NCBI RefSeq assembly: GCF_002844195.1
Contig: NZ_PEND01000002.1
Coordinates: 62,001 to 126,000, forward strand
Length of the DNA: 64,000 nucleotides
Source: Halegenticoccus soli
GTDB taxonomy: Archaea; Halobacteriota; Halobacteria; Halobacteriales; Haloferacaceae
Direction: 5' to 3'
Part shown: positions 7,895-16,724 of the stretch, in pieces
Layout of the letters: each line of letters begins with the position of its first letter
Position numbering within the stretch: position 1 is the stretch's first letter
The notes under the pieces: generated by a model
Databases searched by the model: none
What the model saw: only the letters and a program-made list of their open reading frames with translations
Told to the model about the DNA's origin: nothing
Made by a program: the position numbers and the translations under genes

Positions 7895-8866
7895 GTGAGT
7901 GACGACGAATCCATTTCAGAGACGGACGTTCGAGAGGCTGTCGAGCGCTCGCGGAGCGGCGCGCCGGCCGCCGGGAAGGCGGTCAGAGATCGGTTCTCCC
8001 CGGACGAGATCTTCCAGCGCATCATCGCCGCGGCCGACGAGGAGATCACCGCCGGCAACCGGGAGCTGTTCTTCAGCGGGCTCGCGGCCGGCTTCGCCAT
8101 CACGCTGACGTTCTTCCTCCACGCGTCGGTGACCGCGTCCACGGGGGACGAGACGGGGCTCGTCGGCGGGTTGCTGTACCCCCTCGGCTTCGTCTACATC
8201 ATCCTCGGCGGCTATCAGCTGTACACCGAGAACACGCTCCCGCCAGTCGCGCTGGTCCTCGAACGCATCGCGAGCGTTCCGGCGCTCCTGCGAATCTGGA
8301 CGATCGTCCTGATCGCCAACGTCGTCGGGGCCGGCGTCGGCGCGTTCGTGCTGGCGAACACGGGCGTCCTCTCGACGGAGGCCGTCACCACCGCCGCCAC
8401 GTTCGGCGCCGAAGGGCTCGAAACCTCCTGGTGGGACCTCTTTTTCAAGGGCGTCTTCGCCGGGTTCATCGTCGCCGGCGTCGTCTGGCTGGACTACGCG
8501 GCGCGCGACACCATCTCCCGGCTCGTCCTGGTGTACCTGGCCTTCTACACCATCGCCGCCGGCCACCTCTACCACGTCGTCGTTTCGGTCTGCGACATGT
8601 TGTTTCTCGTCTTCCGGGGGGAGATCGGCCTGTTCGCCGGCGCCTGGGAGTTCGTCTTCCCGGTGTTTCTCGGCAACACGCTCGGCGGCGTCGTGCTGGT
8701 GACCGTCGTGAACTACGGGCAGACCAGCCAACGGCGGTTCAAGACTCCGCAGGAGTCGCCCACCGAGCTTCAGCCGGAGCTGAGCTTCAAGGAGTGGATC
8801 CTCGGCGGCTTCGCGGGACGATCGTACGTGCCGCCGTCGGGCGAGCGCGAGGCGCGCCAGCGGTGA
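7895..8866 (+). CDS. Formate/nitrite transporter (FNT) family protein
   Basis: The 323-residue membrane protein has an acidic cytoplasmic N-terminus of about 60 residues, then six hydrophobic segments with FNT-like half-helix Gly/Pro breaks (LVGGLLYPLGFVYIILGG; LYTENTLPP; NTLGGVVLVT). FNT proteins are pentameric channels for formate, nitrite or hydrosulfide; the anion here is not predictable. I prefer the GTG at 7895 (SDDESISE N-terminus), preceded by AGGAG about 10 bp upstream. The in-frame ATG at 7847 lies inside the probable TATA element CGGTTATGC. Confidence 0.85.
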   Translation: MSDDESISETDVREAVERSRSGAPAAGKAVRDRFSPDEIFQRIIAAADEEITAGNRELFFSGLAAGFAITLTFFLHASVTASTGDETGLVGGLLYPLGFVYIILGGYQLYTENTLPPVALVLERIASVPALLRIWTIVLIANVVGAGVGAFVLANTGVLSTEAVTTAATFGAEGLETSWWDLFFKGVFAGFIVAGVVWLDYAARDTISRLVLVYLAFYTIAAGHLYHVVVSVCDMLFLVFRGEIGLFAGAWEFVFPVFLGNTLGGVVLVTVVNYGQTSQRRFKTPQESPTELQPELSFKEWILGGFAGRSYVPPSGEREARQR

Positions 8867-8982
8867 GCGCCCGTCGAACGAAGGAGCTCCCCTCGAACGG
8901 AGCGAACGGAGCGAACGGGGCGCCCCTCGAACGAACGTCTCGCGTCGGTAGAGTTTATGCCGCTGAGACGGTAGGTTAGTGC

Positions 8983-9849
8983 ATGAAGTGGAAACCGGAC
9001 TGGGGACTCCGTGGGCGGATGGTGCTCACGATGTTCCTGCTGTTCGCCCTCTACGTCGTCTTCGTGGGGGCGCTCCTCCGAACGGGGTACGGCGTGTTCC
9101 TCCCGCTCATGGCCCTGTTCGTGCTCGCGCAGTTCTTCTTCAGCGACAAGCTCGCGCTCTACAGCATGGGCGCCAAGGAGGTCAGCGAGGAGGAGTACCC
9201 CGAGCTCCACGCGATGATCGGCCGGCTCGCCCAGCAGGCCGACCTGCCGAAGCCGAAGGTGGCGGTCGCCGACACCCGCGTCCCGAACGCCTTCGCCACG
9301 GGGCGGTCGCAGAAGAAATCCGCCGTCGCCGTGACGACGGGGCTGCTGCGGACGCTCGACCGCGACGAACTCGAGGGCGTGCTCGCGCACGAACTCGCGC
9401 ACGTCAAGAACCGCGACGTGGCCGTGATGACCATCGCGTCGTTCCTCTCGACGATCGCGTTCATGATCGTCCGCTGGAGCTTCTGGTTCGGCGGCGGCCG
9501 CAACCGCAACAACGGGAGCGTCTGGGTCGCCGTGCTCGTCTCCCTCGTCGTGTGGATCGTCTCGTTCATCCTCATCCGCGCGCTGTCGCGCTACCGCGAG
9601 TTCGCGGCGGACCGCGGCGGGGCGGTCATCACGGGAAAGCCGGGCGCGCTCGCCTCGGCGCTCCTCACCATCGACGGCACGATGGATCGCGTCCCCGAGC
9701 GGGACATGCGCGAGCAGGCCGAGATGAACGCGTTCTTCATCATCCCGATCAAGAGCGGGTTCATCGGCAAGATCGCCAGCACGCACCCCTCGACCGAAAA
9801 GCGCGTCGAGCGGCTCCGCGAACTCGAACGCGAGATGGAAACCGCCTAG
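8983..9849 (+). CDS. htpX: HtpX-family membrane zinc metalloprotease
   Basis: A 288-residue M48 peptidase with two N-terminal transmembrane helices (about residues 12-55), the zinc motif HELAH in a LEGVLAHELAHVKNRD context, two further TM helices, and the third zinc ligand in FAADRGGA. It is inferred to degrade misfolded membrane proteins, as in bacteria. A TATA box (GTTTATG, around 8951-8957) lies about 27 bp before the ATG, so the mRNA is probably leaderless. It abuts pspAB with no gap, and this gene pair recurs in archaea and bacteria. Confidence 0.95.
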   Translation: MKWKPDWGLRGRMVLTMFLLFALYVVFVGALLRTGYGVFLPLMALFVLAQFFFSDKLALYSMGAKEVSEEEYPELHAMIGRLAQQADLPKPKVAVADTRVPNAFATGRSQKKSAVAVTTGLLRTLDRDELEGVLAHELAHVKNRDVAVMTIASFLSTIAFMIVRWSFWFGGGRNRNNGSVWVAVLVSLVVWIVSFILIRALSRYREFAADRGGAVITGKPGALASALLTIDGTMDRVPERDMREQAEMNAFFIIPIKSGFIGKIASTHPSTEKRVERLRELEREMETA

Positions 9850-10455
9850 ATGGGCCTCCTCGACTCCATCCGCTCGGTGTTCGGGCTCAGCGCCGAGGCG
9901 GACGCGACGCGCAAGGCGGACCCCGAGGACCTCTTCGGGATGAGCACCGCCTACCTGACGATGGAAGCCGACCTGGGCTACGAACCCGGTGGCGTCGCCG
10001 CGCTCTGCTTCTCGTCGGTCGACAGCACCGACTTCGCCGACACCCTCGCCGAGGTCGAGGCCATCCTCGAAGCGGGAGAGGAGGAGACGGGGACCACGTT
10101 CCGCCGACGCGAGGACTCCCACGGCTACAACTGGGTGATCCTGGAGGACTCCGACCCCGAGGATCTGCTGACGAGCGTCCACTTCGCCGCCGACGAGTTC
10201 GTCGAACAGGGGTACGGCTCGCGGCTCCTCGCGGCCGTCTTCGCCTTCGAGAAGGGCGGCGACCGCGCCTACTGGATCTACTCGTTCCGCCGCGGCGCGT
10301 ACTACCCGTTCGTTCCGAAGCGCGGCCACGAGCGGGACCAGCGCGCGGAGTTCAAACTCCAGTCGGTGCTCGACGGCGAACTCGAAGTCGAGGGCGACGA
10401 GCAGTACTGGTACCCCCTCTGGCCCGACCGATCCGGCGGCCACCCCTGGGAGTAG
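9850..10455 (+). CDS. pspAB: PspAB-like protein, HtpX partner
   Basis: The 201-residue soluble acidic protein starts at the base after the htpX stop, so the two are translationally coupled. The N-terminus [14 protein letters not shown] and the body with [16 protein letters not shown] and a C-terminal QYWYPLWP match what I recall of the PspA-associated PspAB family, which is coded next to HtpX. A role in membrane-stress response with HtpX is inferred from this pairing. No enzyme motif is visible. Confidence 0.75.
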   Translation: MGLLDSIRSVFGLSAEADATRKADPEDLFGMSTAYLTMEADLGYEPGGVAALCFSSVDSTDFADTLAEVEAILEAGEEETGTTFRRREDSHGYNWVILEDSDPEDLLTSVHFAADEFVEQGYGSRLLAAVFAFEKGGDRAYWIYSFRRGAYYPFVPKRGHERDQRAEFKLQSVLDGELEVEGDEQYWYPLWPDRSGGHPWE

Positions 10456-10595
10456 CGACGTCGGCCCGGACGTAGCGACGCCGGCCCGAGAGCCACGCCG
10501 TCGGTTCGGGACCGACGCGTCCGACGTCGCGGCCGTCCCGTTTTCACCCATAACGTTCACGAATCGTTTGCAGTCCGCATCGTTTCCGTCTTCCA

Positions 10596-10631
10596 TTTTC
10601 ACTTCCACCACGCTGTTAACGAGACTTTATG
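10596..10631 (+). promoter_or_regulatory. radA copy 1 promoter with upstream element
   Basis: A TATA box ACTTTATG (10624-10631) lies 27 bp before the radA start at 10658. Upstream, a TTTTCACTTCCACC block (10596-10609) and a GCTGTT block (10612-10617) occur at the same relative positions in front of the second radA gene. The shared block suggests common control, possibly DNA-damage induction; that function is inferred. Confidence 0.55.
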
Positions 10632-10657
10632 TACCGGGCGGAACAAGCGGGAAGTAC

Positions 10658-11689
10658 ATGGCAGAAGACGACCTCGAAAGCCTCCCCGGAGTCGGCCCCG
10701 CGACCGCGGATAAGCTCGTCGAAGCGGGCTTCGACAGCTACCAGAGCATCGCGGTGGCGAGCCCCTCGGAGCTCTCGAACACGGCGGACATCGGCGAGAG
10801 CACGTCGGGCGACATCATCCGGGCGGCCCGGAAGGCGGCGGACATCGGCGGATTCGAAACCGGCGCGGCGGTCCTCCAGCGGCGCGAGACGATCGGCAAG
10901 CTGAGCTGGCAGATCCCCGAGGTCGACGACCTCCTCGGCGGCGGGCTGGAGACGCAGTCGATCACCGAGGTGTACGGCGAGTTCGGCGCGGGCAAGTCGC
11001 AGGTCACCCACCAGATGGCCGTCAACGTCCAGCTCCCCCAGGAGTACGGCGGCCTGCGCGGCAGCTGCATCTTCATCGACAGCGAGGACACGTTCCGGCC
11101 CGAGCGCATCGACGACATGGTCCGCGGCCTCGACGACGAGATCATCCAAGCGACCATGGACGACCGCGAGATCGAGGGCTCCCCCGGCGACGAGGACGCG
11201 ATGGAGGAACTCCTCGCCGACTTCCTCGACAGGATCCACGTGGCGAAGGCGTTCAACTCGAACCACCAGATCCTCCTCGCCGAGAAGGCAAAGGAACTCG
11301 CCGGCGAACACGAGGACACGGAGTGGCCGGTGCGGCTGCTGTGCGTGGACTCGCTCACGGCGCACTTCCGCGCGGAGTACGTCGGCCGGGGCAACCTCGC
11401 CGAGCGCCAGCAGAAGCTCAACAAGCACCTCCACGACCTGATGCGCATCGGCGACCTGTACAACACCGCGATCCTCGTGACAAACCAGGTCGCGTCGAAC
11501 CCCGACTCGTACTTCGGCGACCCGACCCAGCCGATCGGCGGGAACATCCTGGGTCACACCTCGACGTTCCGCATCTACCTCCGCAAGTCCAAGGGCGACA
11601 AGCGGATCGTCCGGCTGGTCGACGCGCCGAACCTCGCCGACGGCGAGGCGATCATGCGCGTCCAGGGCGCCGGGCTGAAGCCCGAATAG
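10658..11689 (+). CDS. radA: DNA repair and recombination protein RadA (copy 1, canonical)
   Basis: This 343-residue recombinase has an N-terminal helix-hairpin-helix domain ([12 protein letters not shown], residues 9-20), Walker [10 protein letters not shown] (107-115), Walker B LLCVDSL and the C-terminal ATP-cap region. RadA forms filaments on ssDNA and catalyses strand exchange in homologous recombination and repair. The start at 10658 gives a HhH domain at the very N-terminus and follows a well-placed TATA box. No intein is present. A second complete radA lies 7 kb downstream. This copy carries the more usual GEFGAGK Walker A and follows htpX-pspAB, so I take it as the ancestral locus. 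Confidence 0.97.
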   Translation: MAEDDLESLPGVGPATADKLVEAGFDSYQSIAVASPSELSNTADIGESTSGDIIRAARKAADIGGFETGAAVLQRRETIGKLSWQIPEVDDLLGGGLETQSITEVYGEFGAGKSQVTHQMAVNVQLPQEYGGLRGSCIFIDSEDTFRPERIDDMVRGLDDEIIQATMDDREIEGSPGDEDAMEELLADFLDRIHVAKAFNSNHQILLAEKAKELAGEHEDTEWPVRLLCVDSLTAHFRAEYVGRGNLAERQQKLNKHLHDLMRIGDLYNTAILVTNQVASNPDSYFGDPTQPIGGNILGHTSTFRIYLRKSKGDKRIVRLVDAPNLADGEAIMRVQGAGLKPE

Positions 11690-11836
11690 GATCGTTTTAC
11701 TTCGTCGGGCGTCCTCGCGCGACGCGGTGCGTCGCGCTGCGAGCACCACTCCTCGCAACACGCTCCGCCAAAAATCTCCGCTCGCCCCTTTCAGTCGCTC
11801 GCGGTGAGTGCGCTCGTGCTCCCGCCCGAGGAATCG
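11690..11836. other. Intergenic segment after radA copy 1
   Basis: No gene is visible here. A T-rich stretch GTTTTAC just after the radA stop could help termination. A CCAAAAATCTCCGCTCG stretch near 11767 resembles one near 33320-33335 in this window (CAAAAAATCTGG-type with CGCTC blocks), and looks like a degenerate dispersed intergenic motif. Confidence 0.4.
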
Positions 11837-11925
11837 AGGCGTCTCCGGCGGCTTCGCGTCCGACCCGGTCGACGAAGTGGCGACGAACGCCCGGCGCTCC
11901 TCCGCGAGACGTCGCCCCTCCTTCG
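11837..11925 (-). pseudogene. Remnant of an HD-domain gene 3' end
   Basis: About 89 bp are nearly identical to the last codons of the HD-domain gene at 12765-13391 (11837 aligns with 12767). On the minus strand the fragment reads EGRRLAEERRAFVA in frame. One base missing after GAAGT then throws it out of frame; with the base restored it continues DFVDRVGREAAGDA like the intact gene. No start or HD motif remains. The fragment and the intact gene tail bracket the toxin-antitoxin pair as direct repeats. Confidence 0.75.
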
Positions 11926-11986
11926 TCTTCGGGTGTAGAGACGCTAGCTGGACCCTCCCCATCCCCTCGACTACCCCAAATCTAAG

Positions 11987-12005
11987 GTATTACGGCACGT
12001 ATTAC
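11987..12005. promoter_or_regulatory. Direct repeat ahead of vapB, candidate antitoxin-binding site
   Basis: GTATTAC occurs twice (11987-11993 and 11999-12005) with a 12-bp period just before the GTG start at 12011, and AATCTAAGGTATT provides a TATA-like region. Spacing near one helical turn and the location fit a site at which the AbrB-type antitoxin represses its own operon. Function is inferred. Confidence 0.4.
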
Positions 12006-12010
12006 CGAGC

Positions 12011-12271
12011 GTGAGCAAATCCACGCGCATCACGGAGAAGGGGCAGGCGACCATCCCGAAGGAGCTGCGGGACAAGTACGATCTCGAACCCGGTGACGAG
12101 GTCGTCTGGCTGGACACCGAAGAGGGTATCGTCGTGAGAAAGCGCACCCGCACCGCCGGCCGCGGGATGCTCCTCCCCGACGACACGTCGGCGGAAAAAC
12201 GCGAAGAGGTGGCCGAGGAGCTCGATCGGCGCATCCGCGAGCGCCGCGACCGTAACTACGGCGAGGCGTGA
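12011..12271 (+). CDS. AbrB/MazE-type antitoxin
   Basis: The 86-residue protein has an N-terminal swapped-hairpin AbrB DNA-binding domain: STRITEKGQATIPKELRDKYDL followed by PGDEVVWL (about residues 4-34). A charged, Arg/Glu-rich C-terminal tail follows, which would bind the toxin. It starts with GTG and overlaps the next gene by 4 bp (GTGA), as is normal for antitoxin-toxin operons. Role: neutralises the PIN toxin and represses the operon, inferred from family. Confidence 0.9.
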   Translation: MSKSTRITEKGQATIPKELRDKYDLEPGDEVVWLDTEEGIVVRKRTRTAGRGMLLPDDTSAEKREEVAEELDRRIRERRDRNYGEA

Positions 12272-12681
12272 CCGTGACGACGTACACGGCCGACGCGGTC
12301 GCCCTCCTCGTCTATCTCGTCGACGCACTCCCGCGAGGGGCCGATCGCGCGTTCGCCGAGGCCGAAGCCGGGGAGACGGTCATCCAAGCGCCGGCCACGG
12401 TTCTCGCCGAAGTTCTCTACTCGGTTTCGCGGGACAAGGACGTCCGCGGAGTCACGCTGACCGGTACGCCGGCGGCCGCCCGACGGGCGCTCGTCGCTGA
12501 CGGCCCCGTTTCGCTGACGCCCGTCGGCGACGAGGAACTCGCTGAACTCGCCGGTATCGTCCACGAATTCAGCATTCACGACGCGTTCGTCGTCGCCAGC
12601 CACCGGGCGCGAGGAACGGACGCGATCATCACGACCGACGGCGCCGTTCGGGACGCCGGCGTCGAAACCATCTGGGAGTGA
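12268..12681 (+). CDS. VapC-type PIN-domain toxin
   Basis: This 137-residue PIN protein shows the acidic active-site residues in order: Asp in TADAVALLVYLVD near the N-terminus, Glu in TVLAEVLYS, and the Asp pair in SIHDAFVVASHRARGTDAIITTDG. VapC proteins are Mg-dependent ribonucleases, commonly cutting tRNA or rRNA. The GTG start overlaps the antitoxin stop. All catalytic residues appear intact, so it should be active. The pair sits between direct repeats of a gene tail, which suggests gain by a mobile or recombining segment. Confidence 0.9.
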   Translation: MTVTTYTADAVALLVYLVDALPRGADRAFAEAEAGETVIQAPATVLAEVLYSVSRDKDVRGVTLTGTPAAARRALVADGPVSLTPVGDEELAELAGIVHEFSIHDAFVVASHRARGTDAIITTDGAVRDAGVETIWE

Positions 12682-12764
12682 GAACGGCTCGCAGACGGTT
12701 TCTCTCACAGGGTATCACGTTTATTGCTCACGACGATCGGGGTCGTCATCCCGGCACAAGGGGT

Positions 12765-13391
12765 TCAGGCGTCTCCGGCGGCTTCGCGTTCGACCCGGTC
12801 GACGAAGTCGGCGACGAACGCCCGGCGCTTCTCCGCGAGACGGCGGCCCTCGTCCGTGTACATCCGCTCCGGCAGCAAGAGGATCTTCTTGCGGAGGTGA
12901 TTCACCTGCGTGCGTCCCGCGGACGAATCGTCGACCGAAGCGGGGAAGTCCGGATCGTAAATGGGCTGACCGAGCTCGCCGCCGTAGCAGAAACACCGGG
13001 CGAGGCCGACCGCGCCGAGAGCGTCGAGGTTGTCGGCGTCGCACAGCAGTTCGGCCTCGATGCTCGCGGGCTCGATCTCGTTCGAGTAGCGGTGGCTGTG
13101 AATACACTGCTGCACGCGGGTGATCGCACCGTCGCTCACCCCGAGACCTTCGAGAATCTTCCCGGCCTCCGTTGCACCCCACTCGGCGTGATCGTCGATC
13201 TCTCCGCGATCCTCGCGGCCGCGGCCGATGTCGTGGAGGAGAGCCGCCACCCGTAGAATACGCGTGTCGACATCGTAGGATTCAGCCAGCGTCACGGCGA
13301 GGCGTTCGACGCGTTCTACGTGGTGCCAGTCGTGCGACAGTGCGACGTCTCCGAAGTAGCTCCGCGCGCGCTTCCGAACGTCGGCGAGCAT
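12765..13391 (-). CDS. HD-domain phosphohydrolase
   Basis: The 208-residue protein carries H...HD...D metal-ligand motifs: SHDWHHVERV (residues ~19-28), AALLHDIGRG (~49-58) and LLCDADNLDALG (~117-128). This is the order of small HD hydrolases of the YedJ-like type, which act on nucleotides or other phosphate compounds; the substrate is unknown. A minus-strand TATA-like TGTTAAATTC about 25 bp above the ATG at 13391 suggests a leaderless transcript. Its last ~90 bp are duplicated at 11837-11925. Confidence 0.9.
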   Translation of the reverse strand: MLADVRKRARSYFGDVALSHDWHHVERVERLAVTLAESYDVDTRILRVAALLHDIGRGREDRGEIDDHAEWGATEAGKILEGLGVSDGAITRVQQCIHSHRYSNEIEPASIEAELLCDADNLDALGAVGLARCFCYGGELGQPIYDPDFPASVDDSSAGRTQVNHLRKKILLLPERMYTDEGRRLAEKRRAFVADFVDRVEREAAGDA

Positions 13392-13478
13392 CGTTCTTCC
13401 AAGAACGACAGAGAATTTAACAGTTCGGACGCGCTCCGCCGCGCTCCCCGCGTCGGTAGGATCCGAAGAAGAGAGCGG

Positions 13479-13904
13479 TCAGACGTCGTCTTCGGTCGTC
13501 GTCTCCTCGATCTCGATCTCGCCCTCGTAGATCATCGCGCCGTCCTGCGCCACCTTCTCGGCGAGCACGGCGCACTTGATCCGCATCGGGCTGATGTCGA
13601 CGCCGAGCATGTCGATCACGTCGTCGCGGTCCATCTCCTTCAGCTCCGACAGCGTCGCGCCCGGCAGGCGCTGGGAGAGCATGCTCGCGCTGGCCTGGCT
13701 GATCGCGCAGCCGTCCCCGGAGAAGGCGACGCGTTCGATGGTCTCGTCGTCGTCTTCGAGGCGCACGTCGATCCGGATCGTGTCGCCGCAGGAGGGGTTC
13801 TCGCCGACGTGCGAGAACGTCGCGTCCGGAAGCTCCCCGTAGTTCCGGGGATTCTTGTAGTGATCCAGAATCTGCTGCCGGTACATGTCCGAGCCCATAC
13901 CCAT
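13479..13904 (-). CDS. sufU: SufU/IscU-type iron-sulfur scaffold protein
   Basis: This 141-residue protein has the three conserved Cys of the SufU/IscU fold: NPSCGD, GDGCAIS and RIKCAVLA. It either accepts sulfur from the desulfurase SufS or scaffolds nascent Fe-S clusters. Two ATGs (13904, 13898) are possible. A TATA-like CTTTTACA on the minus strand (about 13930-13937) is 27 bp from 13904, which favours the first. The partner sufS lies two genes away on the same strand, with thrC between them. The C-terminus is strongly acidic. Confidence 0.92.
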   Translation of the reverse strand: MGMGSDMYRQQILDHYKNPRNYGELPDATFSHVGENPSCGDTIRIDVRLEDDDETIERVAFSGDGCAISQASASMLSQRLPGATLSELKEMDRDDVIDMLGVDISPMRIKCAVLAEKVAQDGAMIYEGEIEIEETTTEDDV

Positions 13905-14063
13905 AGTTGAACTGGGCTAGGCGAGTGCGCTGTAAAAGGATTCCGGGGAGACGTCCCGCGCGTCCGGCTCTTCCCGGGGCGGCGGATCACCCCGGTGCCG
14001 AGGCTGCGGTCGTCGGTGCCCGCCGGACCTCAATCGCCTCCCGTCCCGCCGGTCGCCGGCCGA

Positions 14064-15257
14064 CTACCGCTTCGCCAGACGCTCGTCGAGGTCCGAGAGC
14101 GCGACCGTCTCGGTCTCGTCGCCCGCTCCGGTCCGCGCCTCCTTGAACCCGCTCCCCGTCGCGACGAGCACGACGTCTTCGTCCGCGCCGAGTTCGCCCT
14201 CCGACGCCAGCTTTCGCGCCGCCGCCAGCGCCGTCGCCGACGAGGTCTCGACGCAGAACCCCGCGGCGCGCGCGAACTCGTCCCTGGCGTCCAGGATCTC
14301 GCCGTCCGTCACCGCGACGACCGCGCCGCCCGTCTCTCGCGCGGCGACGAGCGCCCGTCGCCCGCTCGGCGGATCGGCGTTGGCGATGGAGTACGCGACC
14401 GTCTCCCCCGCGTCGACGGGCTTCACCTCGTTCGCGCCCGCCTCGAACGCCTCGGCGATCGGGGCGCACGCGGCGGCCTGCGCGAAGTAGAGCCGCGGGG
14501 CGCGGTCGATCGCTCCGGCGGCGGCGAGTTCGCGGGCGGCCTTCCAGACGCCGCTCGCGTGGCCGCCGCTGCTGACCGGAACGATGACGGCGTCGGGCGC
14601 TTCGGGGGCGAACGCCTCGCAGATCTCCAGCATCGTGGTCTTCTGCCCCTCGACGCGGAGCGGCGCGTCGGAGTTGAGAAAGGCGACGCCGCGCTCCTCG
14701 CCGAGCCGGAGGGACTCCTCGTACAGCCGCCCGTAGTCCCCCTCGACGCGGAGGACGGTCGGGCCGTACTGCGCGATGATCCCGAGCCGCTCCGCCGGGA
14801 TGTCGTCCGGCACGAGCACTACGCAGTCCAGCCCGGCGCTCGCCGCGTGCGCGGCGGTGCTCATCGCCATGTTGCCGTGCGAGACGGTGCCGACGGTTTC
14901 GACCCCCGTCTCCAGCGCGAGCGCGACGCCGAGCGCGCTGCCGCGGTCCTTGAAACTCCCGGTCGGGTTCTCGCCCTCGTCCTTCACGTGGACGCGAACG
15001 CCGCCCGGATCGTCGAGGCTCGGCGTCCTGACGAGCGGCGTTCCGCCGGCCGCGTCGGCGACGCCGCCGGGGGAGGCGGCGGGCAACAGCGCCCCGTACC
15101 GCCACACGCCCGGCGCGTCGACCGTCGAGTTCCAGTCGAAACCACGGGGGTCGGTACGGACCCAGAGGTGCTCGCCGCACTCGCACCGGTAGTCGGCGAC
15201 CGGCGGGGCCGCCGGCGCGGTTCGACCGCAGTCGCAGCAGGTGAGTTCGAGCGCCAT
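14064..15257 (-). CDS. thrC: Threonine synthase
   Basis: A 397-residue PLP enzyme of fold type II with an N-terminal zinc-ribbon-like element (CCDCG...CECGEH) common in archaeal threonine synthases. The PLP lysine lies in NPTGSFKDRG, and a Gly-rich phosphate loop VSSGGHASG is present. It converts O-phosphohomoserine to threonine. The ATG at 15257 is chosen; a GTG three codons upstream is possible. It is placed between sufS and sufU on the same strand. Both Suf proteins and threonine synthase use PLP or sulfur chemistry, but a functional link is not evident. Confidence 0.92.
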   Translation of the reverse strand: MALELTCCDCGRTAPAAPPVADYRCECGEHLWVRTDPRGFDWNSTVDAPGVWRYGALLPAASPGGVADAAGGTPLVRTPSLDDPGGVRVHVKDEGENPTGSFKDRGSALGVALALETGVETVGTVSHGNMAMSTAAHAASAGLDCVVLVPDDIPAERLGIIAQYGPTVLRVEGDYGRLYEESLRLGEERGVAFLNSDAPLRVEGQKTTMLEICEAFAPEAPDAVIVPVSSGGHASGVWKAARELAAAGAIDRAPRLYFAQAAACAPIAEAFEAGANEVKPVDAGETVAYSIANADPPSGRRALVAARETGGAVVAVTDGEILDARDEFARAAGFCVETSSATALAAARKLASEGELGADEDVVLVATGSGFKEARTGAGDETETVALSDLDERLAKR

Positions 15258-15338
15258 GTCGAACACTCGGAAGGGGAGGCGGCGAGAAATAAGTAGGCGG
15301 CGGAAGCGGGTGCGGGCAGATGCGTCGGGGCGGTGACT

Positions 15339-16619
15339 CTATGCGAACAGCTGGCGCGCGTCGTCGACCGCGTCGATCAGCGCGTCGATCTCCTCGCGGG
15401 TGTTGTACACGTAGAACGACGCCCGCGTCGAGGCCGCGACGCCGAGTTTGTCGTGCAGCGGCTGCGTGCAGTGGTCGCCCGCGCGGATGGCGACCCCGTG
15501 GTCGTTGAGGATGCTGGAGAGGTCGTGGGCGTGGACACCCTCGAGGTTGAACGCGACCAGCCCGCCGCGGTCGTCGCCCGGCGGGCCGTAGATCTCGACG
15601 TCGTCGAACGCCGCGAGGCGATCGTATGCGTACTCGGCGAGGAGCTCCTCGTGCCTCTTCACGTTGTCCATCCCGAGGTCGTCGAGGTAGTCGACGGCCG
15701 CGTGCAGGCCGATTCCCTGCGCGATCGGCGGCGTGCCGGCCTCGAACTTCCACGGGAGGTCCTCCCACGTCGACTCCTCGTAGGTGACCTTGCGGATCAT
15801 CTCGCCGCCGTAGAGGTACGGCTCCATCTCATCGAGGACGTGGCGCTTCCCGTAGAGGACGCCGATGCCGGTCGGTCCGCACATCTTGTGCCCGGAGAAG
15901 GCGAAGAAGTCGGCGTCGATCTCCTCGACGTCGACCGGCCGGGTCGGGACGGACTGCGCGCCGTCGACGAAGACGTACGCGCCGACCTCGTGGGCCACGT
16001 CGGCCAGCTCGGCGACGGGGTTCACCGTGCCGAGGGTGTTCGAGATGTGGACCGCGCTCACGAGCTTCGTGTCCCCGTCGATAAGATCGCGCGCGTGATC
16101 CATGTCGAGCCGCCCCTCGTCGTCGGTGCGGACGTACTTCACCTCCGCGCCCGTCTTCTCGCCGATCTGCTGCCAGGTGACGAGCGAGGCGTGGTGCTCC
16201 ATCTCGGTGAGCACGATCCGGTCGCCCGGACCGAGTTCGTTCAGCCCCCACGCGTAGGCGACGAGGTTCATCGCCTCGGTGGTGTTCTTCGTGAAGACGA
16301 CCTCCTCGCGGCCGCCGGACGCGCCGATGAACTCGGCGACGCGGTCGTGCGCCTCCTCGTAGGCGACGGAGGCCTCCTGGCTCAGGTGGTGGATGCCGCG
16401 GTGGACGTTCGAGTTGTAACCGTAGTAGTAGTCCACGATGGCTTCTACCACCTGCTTCGGGGTCTGGCTCGTCGCGGCGTTGTCGAGGTACACGAGCGGC
16501 TTCGTGTCGTCCGGGCCCTCGCCAGGCGTGGTGACGTCGCCGCCGACCTTCCGCCGCAGGATCGGGAAATCCTCCCGGACGGCCTCGACGTCGATCGGGT
16601 ACTGTTCCTGCGTACTCAT
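15339..16619 (-). CDS. sufS: Cysteine desulfurase SufS
   Basis: The 426-residue aminotransferase-class-V enzyme shows the PLP lysine in FSGHKMCGP, the His-rich TEMEHHAS motif and the active Cys in AGDHCTQPL. It releases sulfur from cysteine as an enzyme persulfide for Fe-S assembly, with SufU (13479-13904) the likely acceptor. The length is normal for SufS. An acidic insertion around residues 30-45 (DVTTPGEGPDD) is a haloarchaeal feature. The start at 16619 follows a GAAACCGAAACC-type GC-poor upstream region. Confidence 0.95.
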   Translation of the reverse strand: MSTQEQYPIDVEAVREDFPILRRKVGGDVTTPGEGPDDTKPLVYLDNAATSQTPKQVVEAIVDYYYGYNSNVHRGIHHLSQEASVAYEEAHDRVAEFIGASGGREEVVFTKNTTEAMNLVAYAWGLNELGPGDRIVLTEMEHHASLVTWQQIGEKTGAEVKYVRTDDEGRLDMDHARDLIDGDTKLVSAVHISNTLGTVNPVAELADVAHEVGAYVFVDGAQSVPTRPVDVEEIDADFFAFSGHKMCGPTGIGVLYGKRHVLDEMEPYLYGGEMIRKVTYEESTWEDLPWKFEAGTPPIAQGIGLHAAVDYLDDLGMDNVKRHEELLAEYAYDRLAAFDDVEIYGPPGDDRGGLVAFNLEGVHAHDLSSILNDHGVAIRAGDHCTQPLHDKLGVAASTRASFYVYNTREEIDALIDAVDDARQLFA

Positions 16620-16724
16620 TGTCGACTAGCAGGAACTCTACCATCAACATCCCTTCGGTCCGACCGGGCGGAAGAAACCGAAACCGGTTACGTGCGCGGC
16701 GATCGTCGGCGCGGCGGTCCGACG

